A DNA stretch of 64,000 nucleotides from Peterkaempfera sp044755465 (GTDB taxonomy: Bacteria; Actinomycetota; Actinomycetes; Streptomycetales; Streptomycetaceae). Each line of letters opens with the position of its first letter. Positions within the stretch are counted from its first letter, which is position 1. The notes below the pieces were generated by a model. It did not search any database. It saw only the letters and a list, made by a program, of their open reading frames with translations, and was not told where the DNA came from. The translations under genes and the position numbers were made by a program. Location of the stretch: NCBI RefSeq assembly GCF_044755465.1, contig NZ_JBIVRB010000001.1:434001-498000 (forward strand), given 5' to 3'. Shown here piece by piece: positions 51,126 to 60,388 of this stretch.

Positions 51126-51773
51126 TCAGCCGTTCCGGTCGACCAGGGCCGGGTGGCGGGGGTCGTCGGCCCGGATGACGACGTCGGCCGTGCCGGCGGG
51201 GTCGGCCTCGGCGGCGTAGCGGGCGTACGCCGGGAGCGTCCAACGCAGGTCAGGGGGCGTACGGCGGGACAGCGCGCCCGGCGTGAGCGCCAAATGCACC
51301 GTCAGCTCGAACGGCAGCCACCGCCCCAGCAGTAGATCCCCGTCCAGCAGCAGCACCCCACCCGCCGCCAACTCCACGTACGCCGCCCGGGTGGCCCGGT
51401 CCGCCGCCGCGTCCCAGAGTGAGGGGAGCACCCGCCCGCTGCCGCCCTCCTCCAGCGGGTCCAGCACCTCACGCAGCAGGCCGCCGGTGTCCAGCCAGCC
51501 GTCGTAGTACGAGTCCGGGTCCTGGTGCCCGTACTCCAGCCGGAGCGAGGCCGGCCGCAGGAAGTCCCCGGCCGAGACCCGCAGCACCGGCCGCCCGCGC
51601 AGCCGCAGCGACTCGCCCAGCGCGTCCGCGAGCGCCCCCGGCCCGGCCGCCGGCGCGCCGTCGACGGCGACCCGGAGCCATCCGTGGCCGGGCAGCGCCG
51701 CGATGCGGTCGGCCAGTTCCTCGGTCAGCCGTTCGGGAGTGATGGGTCGTACGGAGGTCACCACAGGGCCCAT
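51126..51773 (-). CDS. uridine-kinase-like P-loop protein with altered Walker A
   Basis: 215 residues from ATG 51773. The order of motifs resembles uridine kinase family proteins of actinomycetes: VAVDGAPAAGPGALADALGE where Walker A belongs, then SAGDFLRPASLRLEYGHQDP and VLLLDGDLLLG. The GK(S/T) of Walker A is replaced by GPGA, so nucleotide binding may be weak. Function as kinase is doubtful. Confidence 0.75.
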   Translation of the reverse strand: MGPVVTSVRPITPERLTEELADRIAALPGHGWLRVAVDGAPAAGPGALADALGESLRLRGRPVLRVSAGDFLRPASLRLEYGHQDPDSYYDGWLDTGGLLREVLDPLEEGGSGRVLPSLWDAAADRATRAAYVELAAGGVLLLDGDLLLGRWLPFELTVHLALTPGALSRRTPPDLRWTLPAYARYAAEADPAGTADVVIRADDPRHPALVDRNG

Positions 51774-51926
51774 CCTGCCCGTCTCGCGCGGCAGCGGGCG
51801 CGTCGGGCGACACGGACTCATAGATATGCCGGGATTTGGTGTGTTATATACCTAGCCTGGCGGGGGAGTCGGTCCACCCCGGGCCGGACCCGCACCCGTG
51901 GCAGCACCCGACCATGAGGACCGTGC

Positions 51927-53009
51927 ATGGACGTGATCCCCCGCAGTCTCCAGCGCTCCGTCCCCCTGGACCCGCAGACCGACGAGCAGCCGCCACCCGG
52001 CCCGGCCGAACCGGTCGGCGGCCTCTCCGCCTCCGTCGCACCGGATGACACCCGCCCGGTGGCGACATTCGGCCGCCGCCCACCCCGGGCCGACGCCGAC
52101 CTGCGGGAAAGCCAGCCCAAGGCGATGCTCCCCGGCTGGGCGGCCCTGCTGATCCTGCTGGGCTGCGCCATCGGCGTGGAACTGCTGCTCGGCCGGGCGG
52201 GCATGCTGCCGTGGTGGCTGCCGGGCCCCGGCGAGGCGTTCCCGGCCGAGCAGATCACCGCCGCCCGCCTCGCCCTGCTGCCCGCCTGCATCGGCCTGGT
52301 CGCGCTGGCCGGGCTGATGTCCAACGTCGCGGGCGAGGCCCGGGTGCTGGCCTGCTGGGGCCACTACCGGGGCACCATCCGCCGGACCGGCCTGGTCTGG
52401 GTGAACCCGATGCTCCGCCGCCGCCGGGTCGACGTACGCATCCGGCACTGGCGCAGCGACCCCATCGACGTCATGGACCGTGGCGGTGCGCCCATCCGGG
52501 TCGGGCTGATGGTCGTCTGGCGGGTCCGGGACAGTGCCCGCGCGGTGCTCTCGGTCTTCGACCACGAGGAGTATCTGCGCGAGCAGGTGCACGCGGTGCT
52601 CAGCCGGACCGCCGCCACCCTGCCCTGCGACACCTTCGACGGGCTCGGCCCTTCGCTGCGCGACGGCCAGTGGTTCGGCGACGAGCTCACCCGGGGGCTG
52701 AACGCCGAGATCGCGCCGATCGGCCTGGAGGTGTACTCGGTGCAGCCGCTCTCCCTGGAGTACGGCCCGGAGATCGCGGAGAGCATGCGCCGCCGCCGGG
52801 TCGCGGACCTGGACGCGGACCTGCGCGCCGCGATCGTCGACGACGCCGTGGAGTCGGCCGCGCTGGCGGTGCGGCGGCTGGAGTACGCCACCTCGCAGGA
52901 GCTGGACCGCCACGCCCGCAACGCGCTGATGCAACAGCTGCTGGTCGCCTTCATCGCCCCGGCCGGAGTCCCCGGCCTGGCGCCCCGCCGCGACCCCCGC
53001 CGCCGCTGA
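51927..53009 (+). CDS. SPFH/Band 7 membrane protein
   Basis: 360 residues from ATG 51927 with GAGGA upstream. Two hydrophobic helices (about 70-130) precede a Band 7 domain (VNPMLRRRRVDVRIRHWRSD, RVGLMVVWRVRDSARAVLSV, EYLREQVHAVLSRTAATLPC). It probably organises membrane microdomains. No NfeD-type or protease partner is adjacent. Confidence 0.9.
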   Translation: MDVIPRSLQRSVPLDPQTDEQPPPGPAEPVGGLSASVAPDDTRPVATFGRRPPRADADLRESQPKAMLPGWAALLILLGCAIGVELLLGRAGMLPWWLPGPGEAFPAEQITAARLALLPACIGLVALAGLMSNVAGEARVLACWGHYRGTIRRTGLVWVNPMLRRRRVDVRIRHWRSDPIDVMDRGGAPIRVGLMVVWRVRDSARAVLSVFDHEEYLREQVHAVLSRTAATLPCDTFDGLGPSLRDGQWFGDELTRGLNAEIAPIGLEVYSVQPLSLEYGPEIAESMRRRRVADLDADLRAAIVDDAVESAALAVRRLEYATSQELDRHARNALMQQLLVAFIAPAGVPGLAPRRDPRRR

Positions 53010-53102
53010 CTGGACCCGGACAGACCGGACCCCCAACGGATCGCAGGACCGCCCCCGGCCCGGCCCGAAGCTCCTACGGGCCGGGCCGGGGCGCGTCCGG
53101 GC

Positions 53103-54068
53103 TCAGACCGCCGGAACCGCCGAGGCCGCCGTCAGCTCCGCCAGCTCGTCGGCGGTGAGCTCCAGGTCGGCCATCGCGACCAGGGCCGGCAGCTGCTCGA
53201 CCGTACGGGCGCTGGCGATCGGCGCCGCCACCGTCGGCTGTGCCGACAGCCAGGCCAGCGCCACCGTGGCGACCGCCACGCCGCGCGCCGCCGCCACCTC
53301 GTCCAGCGCCGCCAGCACCCGGGGGCCGCGCGGGTCCTGGAGGTACTTGGCCGCGCCGGCCGCCCGCACGCTCTCCACCGGGCCGCCCTCCGGACGGTAC
53401 TTGCCGGTGAGGAAGCCGGAGGCGAGCGCCCAGTACGGCACCGCCGACAGCCCGTGCCGCGCGGCCACGTCGGCCAACGCGCCCTCGTACGCCTCGCGGG
53501 CGACCAGGTTGTACTGCGGCTGGATCGCCACGTACTTCGCCAGCCCCTCCCGGTCGGAGGCGGCGAGCGCCTCCTCCAGCCGCTCCGGGGTGATGTTGGA
53601 GGCGGCGATCTGCCGGACCTTGCCGGCCCGGACCAGCTCGTCCAGCGCGCCGAGGAACTCCTCGACCGGCGTCTCCGGGTCGTCGAAGTGCGTGTAGTAC
53701 AGGTCGATGTGGTCGGTCTGGAGGCGGCGCAGCGAGTCCTCCGCCGCCGCCCGCACGGTGTCGGCGCGCAGACCCATGTGCTCGGGGTGCCGGCCTACCT
53801 TGGTGGCCACCACGATGGAGTCCCGGTTGCCCCGGGACTTGAGCCACTTGCCGATCACGGTCTCCGACTCACCGCCCGAGTGCCCTTCGACCCAGGCGGA
53901 GTACGCGTCGGCGGTGTCGATGAAGTTGCCGCCCGCCGCCGCGTAGGCGTCGAGGACGGCGAAGGACTGCTGCTCGTCGGCCGTCCAGCCGAAGACGTTG
54001 CCGCCCAGGCAGAGCGGGAAGACGGCCAGGTCGGAGCTGCCGAGGGTAACGGTGTGTTTGTCGGTCAT
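53103..54068 (-). CDS. aldo/keto reductase
   Basis: 321 residues. TIM-barrel NADPH-dependent oxidoreductase with FIDTADAYSAWVEGHSGGES (catalytic Asp and Tyr), VVATKVGRHP (Lys) and IDLYYTHFDDP (His), followed by the cofactor block near the C-terminus. Substrate unknown. Convergent with the SPFH gene. Confidence 0.95.
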   Translation of the reverse strand: MTDKHTVTLGSSDLAVFPLCLGGNVFGWTADEQQSFAVLDAYAAAGGNFIDTADAYSAWVEGHSGGESETVIGKWLKSRGNRDSIVVATKVGRHPEHMGLRADTVRAAAEDSLRRLQTDHIDLYYTHFDDPETPVEEFLGALDELVRAGKVRQIAASNITPERLEEALAASDREGLAKYVAIQPQYNLVAREAYEGALADVAARHGLSAVPYWALASGFLTGKYRPEGGPVESVRAAGAAKYLQDPRGPRVLAALDEVAAARGVAVATVALAWLSAQPTVAAPIASARTVEQLPALVAMADLELTADELAELTAASAVPAV

Positions 54069-54196
54069 GCGGAGATCAAACGCCGTTGGCGGCCCGGCTG
54101 TTCCGCCGCCGCGCCGATGCGGAGCGGAGTGCCGGCCGGCTTCACCCGGGGGACCGCCGTCCCACGCCGGGCCGGGGTTCGTTAGAGTCCTCTGCC

Positions 54197-54379
54197 ATGG
54201 CCGACAACGACATCGACCCCGCCGCCAGCACCCAGATGTTCCGGGCGTTCGTCGACACCCCCGAGCAGCAGCAGACCCCTGCCACCGCCAGCGGCGGCAG
54301 CCGTACCGGCGTGGTCACCGCCGTAGTGATCGCCGTCGTGGTGATCGTGGCCGCGGTGGCCTGGCTCGCCTTCAAGTAG
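54197..54379 (+). CDS. small tail-anchored membrane protein
   Basis: 60 residues (MADNDIDPAASTQMFRAFVD...). A polar Thr/Gln-rich N-terminus, then a C-terminal hydrophobic helix VVTAVVIAVVVIVAAVAWLAF. Looks tail-anchored. It is 169 bp before the phosphatase gene. No family recognised. Confidence 0.65.
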   Translation: MADNDIDPAASTQMFRAFVDTPEQQQTPATASGGSRTGVVTAVVIAVVVIVAAVAWLAFK

Positions 54380-54547
54380 TCCGCGACCCAGCCGAACGGC
54401 GGCCGCCGCCCACCACCGGTGGGCAGCGGCCGCGGCTTCGGCGTACGCCGGGACCGTTCCACGTGAAACGACCCCGGCGGCGCCGTCATGCCCGGCTGCC
54501 CGTACCGCGCCCTCGCAGCGCCGCAGTCCACTCACCCGGAGGATGCC

Positions 54548-55486
54548 GTGACCGAGCATCAGCCGCTGCCCGCCGACGCCACCGGGAACCCCACCCCGGG
54601 CCAGCGGGAGATGGCGGCCCGCAGCCTCGGGCTGCGCGGCGCCGCCAACGCGCGCGACCTGGGCGGCTACCGCACCTCCGACGGCCGCGCGCTGCGCCAT
54701 GGGGTGGCGCTGCGCAGCGACGCCCTGCACCGGCTCACCGGCCCGGACCTCGACACCCTCACCGCCCTCGGCCTGCGGCAGGTCGTGGATCTGCGCAGCC
54801 TGGCGGAGGTCCGCGAGAACGGCCCCGACCGGGTGCCGGGCCTGCCGGTGGCGGAACTGGACGCGGCCGAGCACTCCGCCGAACCGGTGACCGTCTCCCC
54901 GCCGGAGCCCGGCGGCGTCACCCTGCACCATCTGCCGATCTACTCCGAGCACTTCGACATCTACGTCGCGCTGCGCGACGCGCTGGCCGCCCGCGACCCG
55001 GCCGCCCAGCGGGCGCTGCTCGGTGACGGCGGCGGTGCGGCGATCATGGACGGCCTGTACCGGTGGTTCGTCACCGATGCCGTGATCCGCGACCGCTTCG
55101 CGCGGGTGCTGCGGCTGCTCGCCCAGCCCGGCGGCACCCCGCTGCTCTTCCACTGCACGGCGGGCAAGGACCGCACCGGCTGGACCGCCGCGCTGCTGCT
55201 CACCGCGCTCGGCGTCGACCGGGACACCGTCTTCGACGACTATCTGCTCACCAATGAGCGCCACTCCGGGATCGTCACTCAGATCATGGACAGCTTCGGC
55301 ACCCGGGGCATCATGCAGGAGCCGGAGCTGATCCTGCCGGTCTACCGCGCCGAACCGGCCTATCTGGCCGCGTCGTTCGCCGAGGTCGAGGCGGGCTGGC
55401 CGTCCTTCGACGCCTTCCTCGTCGACGGCCTGGGGCTGGACGACTCGGTACGGGACGGGCTGCGCGCCAATCTGCTGACGGGCTGA
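54548..55486 (+). CDS. protein-tyrosine/dual-specificity phosphatase (PtpB-like)
   Basis: 312 residues from GTG 54548, GGAGGA upstream. The N-terminal block GAANARDLGGYRTSDGR and the catalytic HCTAGKDRTGW (C-x5-R) define the bacterial tyrosine phosphatase family related to mycobacterial PtpB. Soluble. May dephosphorylate phosphotyrosine, Ser/Thr or phosphoinositides. Confidence 0.93.
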   Translation: MTEHQPLPADATGNPTPGQREMAARSLGLRGAANARDLGGYRTSDGRALRHGVALRSDALHRLTGPDLDTLTALGLRQVVDLRSLAEVRENGPDRVPGLPVAELDAAEHSAEPVTVSPPEPGGVTLHHLPIYSEHFDIYVALRDALAARDPAAQRALLGDGGGAAIMDGLYRWFVTDAVIRDRFARVLRLLAQPGGTPLLFHCTAGKDRTGWTAALLLTALGVDRDTVFDDYLLTNERHSGIVTQIMDSFGTRGIMQEPELILPVYRAEPAYLAASFAEVEAGWPSFDAFLVDGLGLDDSVRDGLRANLLTG

Positions 55487-55509
55487 TCCGCCACCGCCAC
55501 CCCGCCCGA

Positions 55510-56505
55510 CTACTCCTCGGAGATCAGGCCCTCGCGCAGCCGGGCCAGGGTCTTGGTCAGCAGCCGGGAGACGTGCATCTGCGAGATGCCGATGTCCTCC
55601 CCGATCTGAGACTGCGTCATATTGGCGAAGAACCGCAGCATGATGATCCGCCGCTCCCGGGCGGGCAGCCGGGCCAGCAGCGGTTTGAGCGACTCCCGGT
55701 ACTCCACGCCCTCCAGCGCCACGTCCTCGTACCCGAGCCGCTCGGCCAGCGGACCCTCGCCGTCCTCCTCGGCCGGGCTGGAGTCCAGCGAGCTGGCGGT
55801 GTAGGCGTTGCCCACGGCCAGGCCCTCCACCACCTCCTCCTCGCTCACCCCGAGGCACTCGGCCAGCTCCGCGACCGTGGGGGAGCGGTCGAGCTTCTGG
55901 GCCAGCTCGTCGCCGGCCCGGGTGAGGGCCAGCCGCAGCTCCTGGAGCCGGCGCGGCACCCGCACCGACCAGCTGGTGTCCCGGAAGAACCGCTTGATCT
56001 CGCCCACCACGGTCGGCATCGCGAAGGTGGGGAACTCCACGCCCCGCTCCGGGTCGAAGCGGTCGATCGCCTTGATCAGGCCGATCGTGCCGACCTGGAT
56101 GATGTCCTCCATCGGCTCATTGCGGCTGCGGAAGCGGGCAGCGGCGTAGCGCACCAGCGGCAGGTTGAGCTCGATCAGGGTGTCCCGGACGTAGGTCTGC
56201 TCCGGGCAGCCGGGCGCGAGGGCCGCGAGCCGCAGGAAGAGCGAGCGGGACAGCGTACGGGTGTCCAGCGCGGCCCCGGCCAACACCGTGGTGTCCAGCA
56301 CCGTCTCGACCGGCGCCTCCGCAGCGGCCGACTCCGCGACGGTGGCCTCGGTGACGGCGGCCTCGGTGACGACGGCGTCCACGATGGCGGCCTCGGCCGC
56401 CTCCAGGACCGGAACCTCCTCGGCAGGGCCGGACCCGACCGGCATCGGCGCGGCCGTGGCGACCGCCGTACCGTGGACCTCAGCGCTCCCCAGATCGACA
56501 GACAT
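55510..56505 (-). CDS. SigB/SigF-family RNA polymerase sigma factor
   Basis: 331 residues from ATG 56505, preceded by AGGAGGGGG. Region 2 has NLPLVRYAAARFRSRNEPMEDIIQVGTIGLIKAIDRFDP; region 3 VPRRLQELRLALTRAGDELA; region 4.2 TQSQIGEDIGISQMHVSRLL. The N-terminal 80 residues are an Ala/Val/Thr/Glu-rich extension with short repeats. A stress or developmental sigma, expected to be held by an anti-sigma of the RsbW type. Paralogue of the next gene. Confidence 0.95.
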   Translation of the reverse strand: MSVDLGSAEVHGTAVATAAPMPVGSGPAEEVPVLEAAEAAIVDAVVTEAAVTEATVAESAAAEAPVETVLDTTVLAGAALDTRTLSRSLFLRLAALAPGCPEQTYVRDTLIELNLPLVRYAAARFRSRNEPMEDIIQVGTIGLIKAIDRFDPERGVEFPTFAMPTVVGEIKRFFRDTSWSVRVPRRLQELRLALTRAGDELAQKLDRSPTVAELAECLGVSEEEVVEGLAVGNAYTASSLDSSPAEEDGEGPLAERLGYEDVALEGVEYRESLKPLLARLPARERRIIMLRFFANMTQSQIGEDIGISQMHVSRLLTKTLARLREGLISEE

Positions 56506-56688
56506 GCACCCACCCCCTCCTGACTGACCAACGGATACCACCGTGCGGCGGTTCCCCGGCTACGTCCACTGGAATACCGGAACCACGCCACCGGCAAACC
56601 CGAGTGTCGCAACACGTCACGCGATGGTAACGCGGTGCAATGCGGCGCCGGGGGCGGGATATGTCCCGGTCCGGGTGGCAATACGGTT

Positions 56689-57687
56689 TCAGGACTCCCA
56701 GGCGTTGCTGCTGCGCAGCCGGGCGAAGATGCGGGCCAGCAGTCGGGACACATGCATCTGGGACATGCCCAGCTCACTGCTGATCTGGGACTGGGTCAGA
56801 TTGCCGAAGAACCGCAGCATGATGATCCGCCGCTCCCGCTCCGGGAGCTGTACCAGCAGGTGGCGCACCATGTCGCGGTGCTCGACGTCGGTGAGCGCCG
56901 CGTCCTCGTACCCGAGCCGGTCCAGCAGCGCGAGGCCGCCCTCGCTCTCCTGGGCGGCCTCCAGCGAGGCGGCGTTGTAGGCGCGGCCGGCGTCCAGGCA
57001 GTCCCGTACGTCCTCCTCCGGGATGCGCAGCCGGGCCGCGATCTCCGGGATGCGCGGCGTGCGGCCGTGGGCCACCGTCAGCTCCTCCATCGCGCCGCTG
57101 ACCTGTACCCACAGCTCCTGGAGCCGGCGCGGCACGTGCATGGTGCGGACATTGTCCCGGAAGTACCGCTTGATCTCGCCGAGGATGGTGGGTAGTGCGT
57201 AGGTCGGGAACTGCACGCCCCGGGTGGGGTCGAAGCGGTCGATGGCGTTGATCAGGCCGATGGTGCCGACCTGGATCACGTCCTCCATGGGTTCGCTGCG
57301 GCCCCGGAAGCGGGAGGCGGCGTACCGGACCAGCGGGACGTTGACCTCGATCAGCGCGGCGCGGACCCGGTCGTGGTCGGGGGTGCCCGGGGTCAGCTCG
57401 GACATCCGTTCGAAGAGGACCCGGGTGAGGGCGCGGACGTCCAGCGGGGCGCGGCCGGCGAACGTGGGGCCGGGGGGCGTCGTGCCGGGGGGCGTCGTGC
57501 CAGGGGGTGTGGGGCCGGGGGGTGCGGGTGCGGGTGCGGTGCCGAGGGCTGTGGGCGCGGGGGCTGTGGGTGCGGGGGTCGTGGTCGGGGGTTCGGTCAC
57601 CTGGAGGCGTGGTCCGCCGTCCTGCTCCGCGCCGGCGTCCGGCGCGCTGCCCTGTGCCCGCACGGACCCGCCACCCCTTCGTGCCAC
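56689..57687 (-). CDS. second SigB/SigF-family sigma factor
   Basis: 332 residues (GTG 57687; GTG 57663 also possible). Same region 2 (RGRSEPMEDVIQVGTIGLIN) and region 4.2 (TQSQISSELGMSQMHVSRLL) as the neighbour. The N-terminal extension is instead Pro/Thr-rich (PPGTTPPGTTPPGPTFAGR), from a 15-bp tandem repeat at about 57470-57515. The pair arose by tandem duplication with fast divergence of the tails. They lie 183 bp apart, head to tail. Confidence 0.94.
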   Translation of the reverse strand: MARRGGGSVRAQGSAPDAGAEQDGGPRLQVTEPPTTTPAPTAPAPTALGTAPAPAPPGPTPPGTTPPGTTPPGPTFAGRAPLDVRALTRVLFERMSELTPGTPDHDRVRAALIEVNVPLVRYAASRFRGRSEPMEDVIQVGTIGLINAIDRFDPTRGVQFPTYALPTILGEIKRYFRDNVRTMHVPRRLQELWVQVSGAMEELTVAHGRTPRIPEIAARLRIPEEDVRDCLDAGRAYNAASLEAAQESEGGLALLDRLGYEDAALTDVEHRDMVRHLLVQLPERERRIIMLRFFGNLTQSQISSELGMSQMHVSRLLARIFARLRSSNAWES

Positions 57688-57838
57688 CTGGTCTGGGGTC
57701 GACTGCGCGTCTCGCCCTATCCGGCAAACCGGTCATAGCATCACAAGACGGGAGTAGCTGGGGCAAGTACCGGGGTTAAGCGTGTTGGTGGATTGTGCCC
57801 GGACGGCCCGCCCCCGGGAGGGCCGTCCGGCGACGCCG

Positions 57839-58135
57839 TCAGACCTCGATGTCGGCGATCACCCAGGTGGCGAACTCGCGCCACTGCGCCACCGCGGCCT
57901 GGTGCGCGGGGTGGGCCAGATAGGCGTTCAGCCCCTCGCGGTCCTCGACCAGGCCGTTGAGCGCGTAGTCGTACGCGATGTCCCGGGCGGTGGTGTTCCA
58001 ACCGCACTCCCAGCCGCGCAGCTCCGGGATCAGCGCGCCGAGCTCCTCGAACGCCTTGGCGCCCACGGCGACGCGGTCATCGGCGTCCCGGTCGACGCCG
58101 TCATTGAGCTTGAACAGGACCAGGTGCCGGATCAC
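57839..58135 (-). CDS. Dabb-family (stress-responsive alpha/beta barrel) protein
   Basis: 98 residues from GTG 58135: IRHLVLFKLNDGVDR..., a central DYALNGLVEDREGLNAYLAH, ending WREFATWVIADIEV. This is the dimeric alpha/beta barrel (Dabb) fold. Biochemical role not predicted. Confidence 0.9.
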   Translation of the reverse strand: MIRHLVLFKLNDGVDRDADDRVAVGAKAFEELGALIPELRGWECGWNTTARDIAYDYALNGLVEDREGLNAYLAHPAHQAAVAQWREFATWVIADIEV

Positions 58136-58199
58136 GATGCCGCTCCTCGCGGAAGGGGACTGCTTGTCTCCCCGCCACGGTAACCGGCCGACCAGCGGC

Positions 58200-58364
58200 T
58201 CAGTTGATCAACCCGGTCATGAAGGTGCCCACCGACTTGGCCGCGCTGGAGATCCCCTTGAAGCCCACCTCCACCAGGGCGGCGGCCCGGGTGGGGGAGT
58301 TGATGATCGTGTAGAGCACGAAGATGAGCAGGAGATACATGCCGATCCTCTTTGCCTGACCCAT
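58200..58364 (-). CDS. small membrane protein
   Basis: 54 residues from ATG 58364 (MGQAKRIGMYLLLIFVLYTI...), one hydrophobic helix near the N-terminus and an amphipathic C-terminal half ending TFMTGLIN. GGGAGG lies upstream. Such short proteins are common in streptomycetes; function unknown. Confidence 0.7.
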   Translation of the reverse strand: MGQAKRIGMYLLLIFVLYTIINSPTRAAALVEVGFKGISSAAKSVGTFMTGLIN

Positions 58365-58928
58365 GAACCTGCCCTGCCTCCCTGCCACGGTCCCGCAGCC
58401 CGCGGCGACCCGCTCCGTCGGCAGCCCCGGCAGCCCCGGGAAGGGCCGCCGCGGGGCGGCTGCCGCGCTCCCCGGAACGACTTGCAGCACGCAGCCTATC
58501 CACCTGACGGCCCAACGGACCCAGCTCGTTCCCCGCCCGCCTCCCGGCCCGCCGCGCCCGAAAGGGCCAAGCGTCCGCCCCGATGGCCCGCCCCGGGTGC
58601 CGCGTCCCAGGTCGTACCGCACGATGAAGACGTACCGGGGGTCTGGCAGGAACCCACCGGTACCGGAACCGGAGCCCCCGCTGTGGGACCGGCCGCCGCA
58701 GCTTCCCCCCGACGCGGCACCGGTTGTGGGACTCCGTCCCGGGGGAGCGGCCTAAGTCCCCCGAGGCCGCTCCCCTCCTGCCGCCAAGCCCCACCCCGAC
58801 GCCATAGCCTCACCGGCGGGACGGCTTGCCGAACGCCCCAAGGGCAGCCCTGAACATCCGCTATGCCCGTTTCCCCACCAGCACTCGAAACCAGCACCCC
58901 ACCCCGGCAAAACCCCAGGTCACCCACT
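58365..58928. other. gene-poor stretch with a hairpin at 58742-58775
   Basis: No convincing gene. A short frame at 58624-58755 (+; MKTYRGSGRNPPVPEPEPPL...) of 43 codons has no ribosome site. It ends inside a strong hairpin (GGGGAGCGGCCT / AGGCCGCTCCCC, 58742-58753 with 58764-58775) that may be a terminator. Confidence 0.5.
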
Positions 58929-58957
58929 CTGCTCCCCACCCACGCGGGGATGGCCTC
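58929..58957 (+). repeat. isolated CRISPR-like repeat of a related I-E type
   Basis: 29 bp (CTGCTCCCC ... CGCGGGGATGGCCTC) matching the array repeat at about 21 of 29 positions, with the CCCC/GGGG stem kept. It looks closer to other actinomycete I-E repeats ending GCGGGGATGG. No second repeat 61 bp away. Confidence 0.45.
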
Positions 58958-59019
58958 GGGCGCAAGGGGGCATCGGCCAGTTATGTTGGGCCGTGGGCGC
59001 TCGAAGCAGCTGCCGCGCC

Positions 59020-59233
59020 GGGCCGGGACCTTCCCGCTCCCGCTGTCCTCGTACCGGTCTACCTCGGCGTACGGACTGCACGGACCCTGCTCCGCACCAG
59101 CACCCCCACCGGCCTGCGAGCCTGGTTCGGCGGCTTCGCCGAAGGAGTACGGACGCCGTGCGACCCCCGGCGGCCCATGCACGGGACCACCGTCTGGCGG
59201 ACGACCCGCCTCGGCCGCCCACCCGTCATCTAG
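59020..59233 (+). pseudogene. C-terminal remnant of a family-2 glycosyltransferase
   Basis: The last 65 or so codons before TAG at 59231 read VYLGVRTARTLLRTSTPTGL, RAWFGGFAEGVRTPC and RRPMHGTTVWRTTRLGRPPV. This resembles the tail of streptomycete GT2 rhamnosyltransferase-like enzymes (G-L-R-A-W-x-x-G-F-A-E-G, then RRPM-x3-TVWRxTRLGRPPVI). Upstream, the catalytic domain is absent and an orphan CRISPR-like repeat intervenes. Its stop overlaps the opposite gene's stop. Confidence 0.5.
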
Positions 59234-59898
59234 CCGTTTTGCCCCGCGAGTTCGGTGGTGAGGTCGACGGGGGTGGCGCGGCGGAGTTCGCGGATGAGCT
59301 GGGAGGCGAGGAGCCAGCGGGTGCCGGGGTGGCCGTAGGGCAGGGAGGCGCCCTCGCCCACCTCCTCCAGGACGCGGCCGCCGGGTCGGTAGACGCTGCC
59401 CCACACGCCCCAGAGGGAGGGCTTCCGCGACCGGACGGCCGTGTGGCGGCCGGTGAGGCTGGGGCACTGCCGGACCGCGATGCCGGCGCAGGGCAGGCAC
59501 AGCGGGGGCTGGGCGGTCAGCATCTCCTCCGCGCCGCCCGCCGCCGCCAGCTCCGGCCCGGTGCGGTTCGCCAGGAACAGCCACCCCCTGGACGTACGCG
59601 ACGCGGGACCGCCGCAGATCTGGCACAGCAGCTCCAGCATGGCCCGCCGCTGCCGGTCCGGATGCATCACCCGGTACACCGGCCGCCCCGCACCCACCGC
59701 CTGCGACAGACGCTCCCACAGCACACCCCGCCCATCCCGGTCCCCCGCCACCTCGCGCCGAAAGCACAACCCCCCGCCATCCGCCCGCACGGTCAACTCC
59801 CGCCACCGCACCCCCCGCTCACCCGACCACTTCGTCACGTACGGCACCACCGTCGGCCGGGACAGCGACTGGGAAGGTGCAGAGGTATGAGCAGGCAT
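59230..59898 (-). CDS. Cys-rich (zinc-binding type) accessory protein, copy 3 (intact)
   Basis: 222 residues from ATG 59898 (GGAG 7 nt upstream; ATG 59910 also in frame). Shared features with the copies at 11308 and 31894: VVPYVTKWSGE, CQICGGPASRTSRGWLFL, PPLCLPCAGIAVRQCPSL and ASQLIRELRR near the end. Clearly paralogous but diverged. Function unknown; always in accessory DNA in this window. Confidence 0.75.
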   Translation of the reverse strand: MPAHTSAPSQSLSRPTVVPYVTKWSGERGVRWRELTVRADGGGLCFRREVAGDRDGRGVLWERLSQAVGAGRPVYRVMHPDRQRRAMLELLCQICGGPASRTSRGWLFLANRTGPELAAAGGAEEMLTAQPPLCLPCAGIAVRQCPSLTGRHTAVRSRKPSLWGVWGSVYRPGGRVLEEVGEGASLPYGHPGTRWLLASQLIRELRRATPVDLTTELAGQNG

Positions 59899-59989
59899 GA
59901 GCGTCTCCATTGACGTCGAAGGTGGTCGGCCCGGCCGGCCCTGCGGACGGCACCGGGCCCGTTGATAAGGGGGCCAGGGCGGTGGGGAC

Positions 59990-60388
59990 TCATCCGGCCC
60001 GTTCGAGCCAGAGCACGCCGCCGGCCTGCCGGACGTGCTTCGCGATCTCGTCCCACTCCTTGGCCAGCGGGGAGACGGCGGATCGGCTGGTCACCAGGAT
60101 CACGGAGGCTTGTCCACTCCGTACCTGTTCGATGGCGTCGCGCAACCACCGCCGCTTGAGCGGTACCCCGGCGCCGTCCTGGTCGTGCGCCACGCCCACG
60201 ACGAGCCAACGGCGCGCGTTCGCCACCAGGAGCGCGCGCTCCACGGTTCGCTTCGACTGCTCGCCGGGCAGCGAGTTGACGTAGATCACCGCGCGACTTC
60301 CGATGGGCGGCGGCGACTCGCGGTCGTCCAGCCCCGCCTTCCCGTCGTCTTCTCCCTGCCGTTCGACCCGCTGAGCTGCTGCGTTCAC
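59990..60388 (-). CDS. small resolvase-N-domain-like protein
   Basis: 132 residues from GTG 60388 with GGAGAGG 7 nt upstream. The fold order (RAVIYVNSLPGEQSKRTVER, WLVVGVAHDQDGAGVPL, VRSGQASVILVTSRSAVSPL, VRQAGGVLWLERAG) resembles a serine-recombinase N-terminal domain. The catalytic Ser at the start of strand 1 is Asn/Ser and unclear, and there is no DNA-binding domain. Probably a domesticated or inactive relative. Confidence 0.6.
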   Translation of the reverse strand: MNAAAQRVERQGEDDGKAGLDDRESPPPIGSRAVIYVNSLPGEQSKRTVERALLVANARRWLVVGVAHDQDGAGVPLKRRWLRDAIEQVRSGQASVILVTSRSAVSPLAKEWDEIAKHVRQAGGVLWLERAG

